Below, piece by piece: positions 16,460-24,824 of a DNA stretch of 64,000 nt. The notes below the pieces were generated by a model, which saw nothing but the letters and a program-made list of their open reading frames with translations, made no database searches and was not told where the DNA came from. Source of the DNA: Mucilaginibacter roseus (lineage in GTDB: Bacteria; Bacteroidota; Bacteroidia; Sphingobacteriales; Sphingobacteriaceae); assembly GCF_021215455.1 (NCBI RefSeq), contig NZ_JAJPWV010000001.1, positions 992,001 through 1,056,000 on the forward strand. The letters run 5' to 3'. How positions within the stretch are numbered: position 1 is the first letter of the stretch; each line of letters starts with the position of its first letter. The translations under genes were made by a program, and so were the position numbers.

Positions 16460-17746
16460 TTATATATCAATAATTTGAATTGCTTCTCTTAACCCAAGGT
16501 AAGCCGTGTAAACATCAGCAAAGCTGTTGTACAATGGCACCGGGCTTAGCCTTATAACGTCCGGTTCGCGCCAATCGCCTATTATGTCTTTACTTACCAA
16601 ATGGTTAAAAGTTTCCTTTGGCTTGTAACGACAAATGATGGATAATTGACAACCGCGTTCATCGGAATTGGCAGGTGTAATAATTTGATAAACCTCTTTA
16701 CCCAAATCTTCATTAATGCTTTTTATGAGGTACTCAAAATACCCGGTTAACTTAACGCTTTTCTCGCGTAACACATTAATTCCCCCGGCTTGTTCAAATA
16801 TATCCAACGAAGCCTTGTGGAGTGCCAGCAGCATAACCGGACTTGTACTAACCTGCCATCCTTCTGCGCCCACAGCCGGGTCGAAACCGGGCTGCATCAG
16901 GAAGCGCTTGTCTTCACGGTATCCCCACCAGCCTGCAAAGCGCTTAAAGTTGGTGTTATGGTGTTTTTGGTGCACAAAAATACCGCTAATACCACCCGGA
17001 CCCGAATTCATATATTTGTATGAACACCAGCAAGCAAAATCTACACCCGAATTATGTAGTTGAACCGGCACATTTCCGGCTGCATGTGCGAGGTCGAAAC
17101 CCGCGTAAGCGCCCGCTTTGTGAGCTGCTTCTGTTATAGCCTGCATGTTAAACACCTGGCCTGTATAATAATTTATACCGCCGAAAAGTACCAAAGTCAG
17201 TTCGTCTTTGTGTGTTTCGATAGCTTCAATAATATCTTCGGTACGCAGCGTATGCTCATTTTCACGCGGCTTTAACTCTATAATAGCCTCTGCCGGATCG
17301 AGATCATAAAATTTGACCTGGCTTTCTACTGCGTACTGATCTGACGGAAAAGCACCAGCTTCCATTAATATTTTAAATCTCTTACTTGTTGGATTATAGA
17401 AACTTACCAACAGCAAATGCAAATTCACTGTAAGTGAATTCATAACCGATACTTCGTTACTTTCGGCTCCTACGATTGGTGCCACAAGAGCAGCCACTTC
17501 ACGGTGGTAGCCTAACCAAGGCTTGTCGCCGTCAAACCAACCTTCAACAGCTTTATCCTGCCAGTAACCAAGCTGATCTTTTAAATATCGCTCAGCAGCC
17601 TTAGGTTGCAAACCAAGGGAGTTGCCACAAAGGTACACGGCGTCCTTGCCATCATGTTGTGGTATTAAAAACTGTTGACGGAAAATCGCCAGCGGATCAT
17701 CAGCGTCGGCTTGTTTTGCAAAGTCGGCAGTAGTATTATAAGTCAT
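16460..17746 (-). CDS. kynU: Kynureninase
   Basis: 428 residues when started at ATG 17746 (MTYNTTADFAKQADADD). A longer frame begins at TTG 17755, only three codons upstream, and is less likely. The PLP enzyme cleaves L-kynurenine to anthranilate and L-alanine in tryptophan breakdown. Visible: YLCGNSLGLQP near residue 40, EVSVMNSLTVNLHLLLVSFY near 105, FDLAHAAGNVPV for the PLP-binding Asp, and the lysine motif CWCSYKYMNSGPGG. The C-terminal RGCQLSIICR, IGDWREPDVIRLSPVPLYNS is also typical. No other kynurenine-pathway gene is in the window. Followed by a bestrophin and HDAC-like gene with tight spacing. Confidence 0.95.
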   Translation of the reverse strand: MTYNTTADFAKQADADDPLAIFRQQFLIPQHDGKDAVYLCGNSLGLQPKAAERYLKDQLGYWQDKAVEGWFDGDKPWLGYHREVAALVAPIVGAESNEVSVMNSLTVNLHLLLVSFYNPTSKRFKILMEAGAFPSDQYAVESQVKFYDLDPAEAIIELKPRENEHTLRTEDIIEAIETHKDELTLVLFGGINYYTGQVFNMQAITEAAHKAGAYAGFDLAHAAGNVPVQLHNSGVDFACWCSYKYMNSGPGGISGIFVHQKHHNTNFKRFAGWWGYREDKRFLMQPGFDPAVGAEGWQVSTSPVMLLALHKASLDIFEQAGGINVLREKSVKLTGYFEYLIKSINEDLGKEVYQIITPANSDERGCQLSIICRYKPKETFNHLVSKDIIGDWREPDVIRLSPVPLYNSFADVYTAYLGLREAIQIIDI

Positions 17747-17782
17747 GCGGATCAATTATAGCAAAAAGTAGTTTAATGTTGT

Positions 17783-18385
17783 TTATTTATTGGGTTTACT
17801 TACATAGGGGCATCCTTTTACATAAAAGCGGTAAGGCAACAAGGCGTCATCACCTGCATAAGCCACACCAATACGTGGCCCGGCATGCACTTCGTCATCC
17901 GTAAAAGTAAGGCCCCTGTCTTCAAGCCATATCTTATCTCCTGTGAGCGAAGCAGTATTTAATTTGCGGTTTATCCCTAATGCTTTAGCTACCGAGCCCG
18001 GCCCTGCAGTGATGTTAGGCTTAATCATCGGCATATTACGCCTGCCTTGCATTATATCAATTCCATCGGTAGGCACTATAGCGCGTATAAGTATAGCATG
18101 AGGCGTACCCTCGCTCGCGGTAACTACATTGAACATCTCATGAATGCCGTAACACAGGTAAATATAAGCGCAGCCGCCTTCAGCAAACATGGTTTCCGTA
18201 CGTGCCGTCCGGCGATTACCAAAAGCATGAGATGCCCTATCTACAACTCCATTATAGGCTTCTGTTTCAACAATATATCCTCCGGAAAATAAACCATCTA
18301 CATAAGTAAATAAATACTTGCCCAGCAATGTGCGGCTTAGTTCAACTACATCATGGCCTAAGTAAAAAGACTGAGGTAACTTCAT
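17783..18385 (-). CDS. DNA-3-methyladenine glycosylase (AAG/MPG family)
   Basis: 200 residues, normal for bacterial AAG. Removes alkylated purines from DNA by cutting the N-glycosidic bond. GGYIVETEAYNG (36-46) holds the catalytic Glu (E42) and stacking Tyr (Y44), ASHAFG the conserved His, and CAYIYLCYGIHEMFNVVT the intercalating Tyr region; AILIRAIVP and ITAGPGSVAKALGI complete the family pattern. Its ATG overlaps the stop of the hydrolase gene upstream in a TAATG junction, and kynureninase ends the gap 36 bases downstream, so it is in the same operon. Confidence 0.95.
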   Translation of the reverse strand: MKLPQSFYLGHDVVELSRTLLGKYLFTYVDGLFSGGYIVETEAYNGVVDRASHAFGNRRTARTETMFAEGGCAYIYLCYGIHEMFNVVTASEGTPHAILIRAIVPTDGIDIMQGRRNMPMIKPNITAGPGSVAKALGINRKLNTASLTGDKIWLEDRGLTFTDDEVHAGPRIGVAYAGDDALLPYRFYVKGCPYVSKPNK

Positions 18386-19029
18386 TAGTTAATTATGCCT
18401 TTCAATATCATGTTAATCTCGGCGGCGCGATCGAATATCATAATATGTGTACCATTCTCAATGATTTGCGCGCCAACGGCTTTACGGCAGTTAAATATCC
18501 TGTCCTTACTGCCGGTTATATGGTAAACATTGGTGGGTATAGTTGTGTTTTCCCAGTTGAGTATAGCACCCATGGCCCATTTAATGAATGTGGGCGATGT
18601 ATTTTTATACATATCCTCAAACAGATGCTGATCATCAGGCAGCATATTGCCGAAAACGTACTTAATAAATAAACGGGCTTGAACAAGTAGTCCGGTAGGT
18701 ATAAATCTATAAATTGGTATGGTTCGGAAGAACGGAAAATATGCCGACGCCTCGGCGCTTGATTTAATACTTGAGATTAAAATGGTTTTATCCATAGGTA
18801 GCAGCTTAGCTATTTCTATGGCCACCATTCCACCCATTGAATTACCAATCAGAATAGAATTTTTCTCTATTTTATACTGATCTATAAGCTTTTGCGCGTA
18901 CCTTGATAAAGTATCAGTTAAAGCTGGCTCAATCCAATTTACAAATGTTACATCGTGGCCTTTAAAATCAATGTTCTTATAAATCCGGCAATCTGCCCCT
19001 AAACCGGGTATCAAGTAAATGCGACTCAT
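18385..19029 (-). CDS. Alpha/beta hydrolase
   Basis: 214 residues, short for the fold. Nucleophile elbow GNSMGG (about residues 62-67, Ser at 64) within SILIGNSMGGMVAIEIAKL, an early PGLGADCRIY oxyanion region, and a final His in NGTHIMIFDRA. The aspartate likely lies in HITGSKDRIFN. Such small hydrolases are common in Bacteroidota and their substrates cannot be inferred. It is the second gene of the six-gene run: its start overlaps the fRMsr stop (TAATG) and its stop overlaps the glycosylase start in the same way. Confidence 0.85.
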   Translation of the reverse strand: MSRIYLIPGLGADCRIYKNIDFKGHDVTFVNWIEPALTDTLSRYAQKLIDQYKIEKNSILIGNSMGGMVAIEIAKLLPMDKTILISSIKSSAEASAYFPFFRTIPIYRFIPTGLLVQARLFIKYVFGNMLPDDQHLFEDMYKNTSPTFIKWAMGAILNWENTTIPTNVYHITGSKDRIFNCRKAVGAQIIENGTHIMIFDRAAEINMILKGIIN

Positions 19030-19505
19030 TAAAACTCTATCAAACGGGTAATTTGTTCAAGGTACTTGGCATCGGTGTCATCAAATTCGGCAAGCTCTGC
19101 GCTATCCACATCCAGCACGCCAACTACTTGGCCATCGTTTAACAAGGGTACCACAATCTCTGATCGGGAAAGCGAACTACACGCTATATGACCGGGGAAG
19201 GCTTCAACATCAGGTACAACTAAAGTTTGCTGCTGTTGCCAGGCCGAACCGCAAACGCCCCTGCCCTTCGCAATTCGCGTACAAGCTACCGGCCCCTGAA
19301 ATGGCCCCAAAACTAACTCGTTACCTTTCACCAGGTAAAAGCCCACCCAAAACCATTTAAATTGCTCTTTTAAAGCGGCGGAAATATTAGCCAGATTGGC
19401 TACCAAATCAGTTTCATTGTAAATAAGCGCCTCAATTTGTGGTATGAGGCTTTTATATTGCTCTTGCTTGTTTGCGTTATCAATTATTTTTAAATCTTCG
19501 GCCAT
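19029..19505 (-). CDS. msrC: Free methionine-(R)-sulfoxide reductase, GAF type (fRMsr)
   Basis: 158 residues from ATG 19505 (MAEDLKII); a longer in-frame extension to 19547 adds a hydrophobic, unlikely N-terminus. A stand-alone GAF domain that reduces free methionine-R-sulfoxide with thioredoxin. The three redox cysteines are in place: C75 in GPVACTRI, C85 in GRGVCGSAW and C109 in FPGHIACSS, with the substrate-contact acids in SRSEIVVP and VLDVDS. First gene of the six-gene minus-strand operon running to 14691; the presence of repair (glycosylase) and sulfoxide reduction genes together suggests a general damage-repair use. Confidence 0.93.
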   Translation of the reverse strand: MAEDLKIIDNANKQEQYKSLIPQIEALIYNETDLVANLANISAALKEQFKWFWVGFYLVKGNELVLGPFQGPVACTRIAKGRGVCGSAWQQQQTLVVPDVEAFPGHIACSSLSRSEIVVPLLNDGQVVGVLDVDSAELAEFDDTDAKYLEQITRLIEF

Positions 19506-19577
19506 AGCGCAAATGTAAATAAGGATGCGCCAAAGTAAATAAGTCAATTATCATATTTAAAGTTTTAATTTAGCCGC

Positions 19578-20318
19578 ATGATAGTTAGCCTCACAATAGT
19601 GCGCTATAAAAAGATATTTATCCCGATGGCATTATTTGCAATGGCTATTCATCGTTTACCGCTGATGTTGAATCGCAAATGCAGATTTTGGAAGTTATTG
19701 GGTACCGGCAAGAACGGCACATTCGATCTCAACCCCGACTGGCAGCAATGGGGATTATTGGCTGTATGGGAGAACTTAGAAGATTTTAAACGATTTGAAT
19801 CTCAATCATTTATTAAAAAATGGTGGCGGCAGTTCTGCGTTGAACAGTGGACAGTACTGTGCGAGCCGCTGCAAAGTCATGGTAAATGGGATGGCGACAA
19901 TCCATTTGTTGATAATAATAAATCAACGCAGGTCTACAACGGACCGGTGGGCGTACTTACTCGTGCAACAATTAGGTTTAACCGGTTAAAAAACTTTTGG
20001 GCCGAGGTTGCCGGTGTTGCGGATTTGATGAAAAAGGCGCCCGGCTACATAACATCAGTAGGTATTGGCGAAGCGCCGGTATATCGCCAGGCTACTTTTT
20101 CGTTTTGGCAGACCGAAGAGCAGATGAAGGCTTTCGCCTACAAAAGCCGCGAACACGCGGATGTGATCAAAAAAACAAGAAATGAGAACTGGTATAGTGA
20201 AGAGCTTTTCGCCCGTTTTAAACCTTTAGCGATTTATGGCACCATCAACGGCGTTAATCCTTTAAAAAACATTATAACCAATGAGAATTATAGCAGAACT
20301 TCCGCATCCGGAATTTAA
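19578..20318 (+). CDS. Spheroidene monooxygenase (CrtA)-like protein
   Basis: 246 residues. The sequence shows the CrtA-like pattern of repeated ferredoxin-like alpha/beta halves: WGLLAVWENLEDFKRF in the first and ATFSFWQTEEQMKAFAYKSREHADVI in the second, with FWKLLGTGKNGTF early. In phototrophs CrtA adds a keto group to carotenoids; in Bacteroidota such proteins are widespread without known carotenoid roles. The C-terminal 13 residues overlap the following small gene by 38 bases. No crt genes are nearby. Confidence 0.7.
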   Translation: MIVSLTIVRYKKIFIPMALFAMAIHRLPLMLNRKCRFWKLLGTGKNGTFDLNPDWQQWGLLAVWENLEDFKRFESQSFIKKWWRQFCVEQWTVLCEPLQSHGKWDGDNPFVDNNKSTQVYNGPVGVLTRATIRFNRLKNFWAEVAGVADLMKKAPGYITSVGIGEAPVYRQATFSFWQTEEQMKAFAYKSREHADVIKKTRNENWYSEELFARFKPLAIYGTINGVNPLKNIITNENYSRTSASGI

Positions 20319-20529
20319 AATATCCATACTCAACATGAATAATAAGTTCATTGTCAAAGTGGAGCAAGGCAGCTTGGAACAAAGCTACAAAATACCTGAA
20401 ATGGATTTGACAGACGGTGTAAATAGCGTGTTTGAAATATTAGATGAGGAGTTTTTAAAAACTGTAGCTTCCCGTTTTTCAGACATGCGCAAAGATTTTA
20501 AGGACGCTTATTTTAGATATAATTATTAA
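20281..20529 (+). CDS. Conserved small hypothetical protein (82 aa)
   Basis: 82 residues with an ordered beta-rich first half (RIIAELPHPEFKISILNMNNKFIVKVEQG) and an acidic helical second half (EILDEEFLKTVASRFSDMRKDF), ending DAYFRYNY. This kind of compact cytoplasmic protein is repeatedly seen in Sphingobacteriaceae, but I know of no function. It begins inside the 3' end of the CrtA-like gene in another frame (38-base overlap), so the two are co-transcribed. No signal peptide or membrane segment. Confidence 0.75.
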   Translation: MRIIAELPHPEFKISILNMNNKFIVKVEQGSLEQSYKIPEMDLTDGVNSVFEILDEEFLKTVASRFSDMRKDFKDAYFRYNY

Positions 20530-20604
20530 AGTATATCTATTGGTAAATTTTATAATTGATTGATAAAATGTCTATTATAAATTCTAAATTACATAAACAG
20601 AATT

Positions 20605-21294
20605 TTATTTGGCATCATCTATAAGCTTCCTAACAACCGACACAACTCCCACCGACGCTTTACTTTCGACGCGGATAACATTGCGAATGTAAACTTCGGG
20701 GATTTTCGGATCGATGATATATTTTATAACTTCCGCAGGTACGTAATCAATCAATCCGGCGGCAGGGTATACCGCTAATGAAGTACCAATCAGCATAAAG
20801 ATGTCAGCTTGCGCACATACACGGGCGGCAGGTTCTATCATCGGCACTTCCTCTCCAAACCACACCACATTAGCCCGCAGTTGTGATCCGAGCTCGCACT
20901 TCTCTCCCATTTTTAGCTCCCACCCGTTCATAGGATATATTAAGCATGGGTTCACACTACTTTGCGATTTGGTAATAAGACCGTGTAAGTGCATCACATT
21001 GCCAGAGCCGGCACGTTCGTGCAGATCGTCGATATTTTGGGTAATTATTGTAACCTTATATTGCTGTTCTAATTCAGCTAAAGCAAAATGTGCGGCATTG
21101 GGCTTGGCCTCAAGTACCGCCTTACGCCTTATGTTATAAAATTGCTGTACCAATTCAGGGTTGCGGCGCCACGCCTGTGGCGTGGCCACATCTTCAATGT
21201 TGTACCCCTCCCACAATCCATCACTGTCTCTGAATGTTTTTAACCCGCTTTCAGCGCTGATGCCAGCGCCAGTAAGCACAACAATATGTTTCAT
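20605..21294 (-). CDS. cobB: NAD-dependent deacylase, sirtuin (SIRT5-like)
   Basis: 229 residues. GAGISAESGLKTFR (9-22), TQNIDDLHERAG (85-96), catalytic H104 in HLHG, and the NAD loop IGTSLAVYPA. Y53 and R56 in QQFYNIRR match the Tyr/Arg pair of SIRT5 and CobB that binds negatively charged acyl groups, so desuccinylase or demalonylase activity is likely. The zinc module is odd: only C117 and C133 remain in the region that normally has four zinc cysteines, a pattern seen in the Bacteroidota group. Single gene, transcribed away from the small hypothetical and towards it (convergent). Confidence 0.92.
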   Translation of the reverse strand: MKHIVVLTGAGISAESGLKTFRDSDGLWEGYNIEDVATPQAWRRNPELVQQFYNIRRKAVLEAKPNAAHFALAELEQQYKVTIITQNIDDLHERAGSGNVMHLHGLITKSQSSVNPCLIYPMNGWELKMGEKCELGSQLRANVVWFGEEVPMIEPAARVCAQADIFMLIGTSLAVYPAAGLIDYVPAEVIKYIIDPKIPEVYIRNVIRVESKASVGVVSVVRKLIDDAK

Positions 21295-21401
21295 AGTATC
21301 AAAGATATCGAGTAATAGCTTTAAGGTAAAGTCGGAAATTTTTGGTTACCTATTAATAAAGATGTTCCTCTAATGAATTTACCTTTTTAAATGGTAATAA
21401 A

Positions 21402-21430
21402 AAAACACCTGTGGGTTAAGCAGGTGTTTT
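21402..21430. terminator. Bidirectional hairpin in the sirtuin / response-regulator gap
   Basis: AAAACACCTG (21402-21411) pairs with CAGGTGTTTT (21421-21430), loop of 9 bases, A-run before and T-run after. It lies 200 bases beyond the response regulator stop (minus strand) and should end that operon. The rest of 21295-21636 shows no gene. Confidence 0.75.
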
Positions 21431-21636
21431 AGTTAGGTTTAGTGATAATTGATTATTTTGTATTTGCCTTGTTAAGAACTTATCTGCTACTTTATACGTC
21501 AAAAATAATTCGACCTTTTTCGCGGATATGATCTATTAAAGTTGTATGAATAATAATATTCTACTGGTTTTAAACACATACCATTGGCAAAAGACAAAAC
21601 ATTGACCATCACCATCCAGTGCCATATGTATGACAG

Positions 21637-22257
21637 CTAACCCATTAGTTGATGATTAATGGCGAAGGCAGTGAGCTGGCTGACACTATTAATGCCTATT
21701 TTTCGGAAAATATTTTTTCGATGTGTTTTCACGGTATGTTCAGACAGGAACAGCTTCTCTGCTATTTGGGTAGTCGTCAATCCATTAACAATCAGTCGGA
21801 TAATCTCAAATTCACGTTCGCTGAGTTGAAATAAGGGCTTTTCATCCTTAGCGTCGAAATCCCGGATAGTATCAAAATATGAGCGGCTGGTTTTCACACG
21901 GGCAATTGCATGCAGCAAATCCTGGCTTCCGCGACTTTTGAGCAGGCAGCCATCTGCTCCTGCACGTATTAATTGATCAACATACGATTTTTCCGGGAAC
22001 ATGGTAAGCACTATTACTTTAGTTGCGGGAAATTGTTGTTTTATCTGCTGGGTGCATTTAATGCCGTTCATTTTTGGCATATTAATATCAAGGACGACGA
22101 TGTCTGCCCTGCGGTTTTGCATAAGTTGAATAACTTCCTCACCGTTGGCGGCGGTGCCTATGACATGCAAATCTGGTTGCGATCTCAAGATTTCAATTAG
22201 TCCTTCAACCACTATTGCGTGATCATCGGCCAGATAGACAGTGGTTTTATCAATCAT
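21637..22257 (-). CDS. Response regulator, NarL/FixJ type
   Basis: 206 residues: receiver domain with acidic pair in YLADDHAIV, phosphoacceptor Asp in DIVVLDINMP (about residue 56), Thr in VIVLTMFPE and Lys in CLLKSRGSQD, followed by a LuxR-type helix-turn-helix (LSEREFEIIRLIVNGLTTTQIAEKLFLSEHTVKTHRKNI, about residues 140-180). It is the output of the histidine kinase next to it; the two genes overlap by 8 bases. The most plausible local target is the divergent gene set starting at 24330, although no binding site is proven. Confidence 0.95.
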   Translation of the reverse strand: MIDKTTVYLADDHAIVVEGLIEILRSQPDLHVIGTAANGEEVIQLMQNRRADIVVLDINMPKMNGIKCTQQIKQQFPATKVIVLTMFPEKSYVDQLIRAGADGCLLKSRGSQDLLHAIARVKTSRSYFDTIRDFDAKDEKPLFQLSEREFEIIRLIVNGLTTTQIAEKLFLSEHTVKTHRKNIFRKIGINSVSQLTAFAINHQLMG

Positions 22258-23023
22258 TTTTTACTTCTAAGATACAAGTAGTTCCTTGTGGTGACGAATC
22301 CATGGTCAGGCGACCGCTTATCAGCTCAGCGCGCCGCCGTATGTTAAGGAGGCCCATACCGCCTGTTTTTTCGGTTTTACTGTCAAATCCGCAACCATTA
22401 TCTTCATAAATCAACGTTATTTCCTGATCTATAAGGTTAAGTTCAATCCGCGATTGCGTAGCGCCGGCATGTTTAAGGGTATTTGTGATCAGCTCTTGTA
22501 TGATGCGGTATATATGCAAAGCCACATGGTCACGCAGGGGTGCAGGTAATTCAATTAGTGCAGTACATTTCAGCTTTCCAGAGCTCGTAACAGCCTCACA
22601 GAGCTGCTGTAAGGCAACGGTAATACCAAATCCGGACAAGGTGCGCAGATCCATTTCGTGAGAAAGTTTTCTAACTTCTTCGCTAAGCTTGTCTGTAAGT
22701 AGGCTAATCTTTTCGTTTAGCCTTTTGATGTCTGTGGGGTCTTCCTTCACAAGGTTGAGATCACTATATATTTTCAGGGTAGCCAGTAATCCGCCAATGT
22801 TATCGTGCAGTTCTTCTGCAATACGTTTTCGTTCGTCTTCTTGTCCCTGAATTACAGCGTAAGCTGGTTGCAATTCTTGCCGCTGCATTAATTGTTCGAT
22901 GTTCGTATATTCCTTAGTTTTTTGTTCCAGCTTTCGCTGATAATTATAAACGAACCAAATAATTGCCACGATCATCATAAGCATTGATGAAGTGCCTAAA
23001 ATAAAGTAGGTTATTTGTGACAT
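22250..23023 (-). CDS. Sensor histidine kinase, NarX-like (HisKA_3)
   Basis: 257 residues: one membrane segment (about 5-27), a short coiled linker, the dimerisation/phosphoacceptor block DERKRIAEELHDNIGGLLATLK (His in ELHDN at about residue 73) and a HATPase domain (IQELITNTLKHAGA, YEDNGCGFD, GGMGLLNIRRRAELI). It has no sensor domain of its own, so sensing probably depends on the adjacent membrane protein whose gene overlaps it by 13 bases. Partner of the response regulator downstream. Confidence 0.95.
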   Translation of the reverse strand: MSQITYFILGTSSMLMMIVAIIWFVYNYQRKLEQKTKEYTNIEQLMQRQELQPAYAVIQGQEDERKRIAEELHDNIGGLLATLKIYSDLNLVKEDPTDIKRLNEKISLLTDKLSEEVRKLSHEMDLRTLSGFGITVALQQLCEAVTSSGKLKCTALIELPAPLRDHVALHIYRIIQELITNTLKHAGATQSRIELNLIDQEITLIYEDNGCGFDSKTEKTGGMGLLNIRRRAELISGRLTMDSSPQGTTCILEVKND

Positions 23024-23662
23024 GTTATTCCGCTTATGGCCAGTCCGTATGCTATAAGCCCGTTTTTAATGATATTAGCGAAGCACTGGAATATCCAGGC
23101 ATTGGTAAAAAAGCCGTCCGGAGTTCCGGAGAGGATATCAGTACCCATCAAATATGAAAAAAGTGATCCACCGGCATAAATGAGCCAGCCCGCGGTTATG
23201 AAGAATTCCGGTTGCCGCACCAATGGCACCGTAATTTCGCTATGATAAATATTGCGAAAGTGCCCGATTCCAAGCAACATAATCAGCATTACTGTGCAAG
23301 TCCAGGTGTTTGAGTTAAAGGTATAATTTATATCCTGCAGGTAAACATTGGCGGAGTACAGCAGCAATAAAACCAAAAGACCAGCGTACGGAACTTTCTT
23401 ATCGGCGAGCTGATTGTAATACACCCAAAGGAAAGCAGCTTCCAGGTACGCCAGCACATGGTATGCCGGCATATTGTAAATTGATAGTACAGCCGTTAGA
23501 AGGGTTGCGAGCTTTATGGGGGCGGAAAGCAAAAAAAAGCAAACCCAGTGTAACAAAAGGTTTGCTTTTTTTTCCCCACATCAGCCATGCCAGTAATGGA
23601 ACAGTTTCAGAAAGATCAGAAATGTCCGATACGGCAAAAGAAAATTGCGGATAACTGAGCAT
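23011..23662 (-). pseudogene. Frameshifted multi-pass membrane protein (sensor partner), possibly phase-variable
   Basis: Starting at ATG 23662 the frame reads MLSYPQFSFAVSDISDL, then LLAWLMWGKKSKPFVTLGLLFF, and then breaks into a non-membrane tail. The adjacent frame from 23556 (only a TTG start) continues as LLSAPIKLATLLTAVLSIYN and about five further membrane segments, ending GLAISGITCHK at 23011. Removing one base from the 8-T run (23531-23538 on the plus strand, 8 A) joins them into a 216-residue protein with no stop: 651 bases, divisible by three. The tract lies in the stem of a perfect 15-bp hairpin. It starts 2 bases after the upstream gene and overlaps the kinase by 13 bases. Confidence 0.75.
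23531..23573. repeat. 15-bp inverted repeat with A8/T8 ends inside the frameshifted gene
   Basis: 23531-23545 (AAAAAAAAGCAAACC) is the exact complement of 23559-23573, with a 13-base loop. Both arms carry an 8-base homopolymer, and the frame of the membrane gene changes at the first arm. Confidence 0.9.
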
Positions 23663-23664
23663 GC

Positions 23665-24120
23665 TTATTCTTGAATAAACTGTAGCGGCGGCGTTCCGCA
23701 TTGGTTGGGACATGGGCGGGAAGCCGAGAGTATTTGTTCGGTTCCGGTTAACAAATGGATGTTATAGATATCCACGCCATTGTCTAATACTGGCATAAAT
23801 AGCAAATCAGCACAAGCCTCGTTTAGCGGAAAATCCGGGTCATGTCTTTCAGAAAAGCCGTAATAAACGCGAATTCCGGCAATGCGGGGTTCACTTACGG
23901 TTAAGCCGGCATTATATAAGTCAATATCAAAAAGCATACGCCTGATCTTATTTAAACCGAAGGTGTGCCCGTAAACGTGTTTAGGATCATCGTGCGGAGG
24001 AGTGGTTGGTAGTTTGAAATAACGCGTGAGCGAATCTGCGGCGTTCTTAACTGTAATGAACTCTCCGGCATTACAAAGGTTTACCTTCATCTGTTGGCAT
24101 AGTGCGTTGTCGTTTGTCAT
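23665..24120 (-). CDS. Conserved hypothetical protein, first gene of a two-component operon
   Basis: 151 residues, no signal peptide or membrane segment. It contains a helical first part and a middle section with HTFGLNKIRRMLFDIDLYN and IAGIRVYYGFSERHDPD, ending with cysteine-containing SRPCPNQCGTPPLQ. Four cysteines in total (residues 8, 16, 137, 141 approximately) could hold a metal, but this is speculation. I do not recognise the family. It lies 2 bases upstream of the frameshifted membrane gene, so it is the first gene of the operon leading to the kinase and response regulator, and it is divergent from the cassette at 24330. Confidence 0.65.
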   Translation of the reverse strand: MTNDNALCQQMKVNLCNAGEFITVKNAADSLTRYFKLPTTPPHDDPKHVYGHTFGLNKIRRMLFDIDLYNAGLTVSEPRIAGIRVYYGFSERHDPDFPLNEACADLLFMPVLDNGVDIYNIHLLTGTEQILSASRPCPNQCGTPPLQFIQE

Positions 24121-24329
24121 ATGTTTAATTAATTAAATGGTGATTTGGTTTTCAGCAAAAATATGCCGGCGAAATACCATATGCCATACCACGATGGGGG
24201 TATAATAAAACAGTTGTATTACAGTGTGATAAGACCAGCCTCATAAATGTAATCAATTTTTAAGAATACCACCGGCGGGGTATTGCCTAACACGCTTATC
24301 TACTGGAATTTTGATGAAAAAAAATCATC

Positions 24330-24824
24330 ATGAATGCACTAACCGAACTAATCACCTTGGTTTTGGCAATAAGCCTCGCAGGTGAAAGGCTTGTCGCCTT
24401 TATCAAAACATTAATTCCCTGGCTGGCCGGGAACCCCAACGTCAACTTACCATCAAACAGTAAAGAAGAGGCCGTACGGAAGGTCACTGTTATGGTCATA
24501 GCCTTCGGGTGCTGCTGGCTAACAGCTTATTTGGTTAAACAGAACGCTGAGAACGATGAACTGACGAATATGCCCGATGTCTTTCTCGGCCTGCTTGCCA
24601 GCGGCGGCTCTGCGTTCTGGACCACCATGCTGGGCTATACAAAAGCGGTACGTGATATCAGGATACAGCAAAAACAACAAGAACAAGTAGCCACAGAAAA
24701 TGTGGTGGCCAATACGGCTATGTTGCGTACCGAAAACCGTATAGCCATAGCCACAGACAGGATTTGCAGATTAGCACCTCCGGAATTCAACAATAATAAC
24801 CTTGTAAATATTAACGGAATATGA
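24330..24824 (+). CDS. Membrane protein of unknown function with coiled-coil tail
   Basis: 164 residues. Two hydrophobic segments (about 5-20 and 50-68) and a third at about 85-102 (LLASGGSAFWTTMLGYT), then a long charged helix with KQQEQVATENVVANTAMLRTENR that looks like a coiled coil. No known domain recognised. First gene of a three-gene cassette: the next start overlaps its stop by 4 bases (ATGA), and the third gene starts 3 bases after the second stops. Divergent from the two-component operon, with a 209-base shared control region. Confidence 0.6.
   Translation: MNALTELITLVLAISLAGERLVAFIKTLIPWLAGNPNVNLPSNSKEEAVRKVTVMVIAFGCCWLTAYLVKQNAENDELTNMPDVFLGLLASGGSAFWTTMLGYTKAVRDIRIQQKQQEQVATENVVANTAMLRTENRIAIATDRICRLAPPEFNNNNLVNINGI

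Noticed and set aside
24186..24203. ATACC-N8-GGTAT inverted repeat in the divergent control region of the two unknown operons
   Set aside because: It may be a binding site for the NarL-type regulator, but 5-bp arms at this spacing are expected by chance and no second copy is visible.
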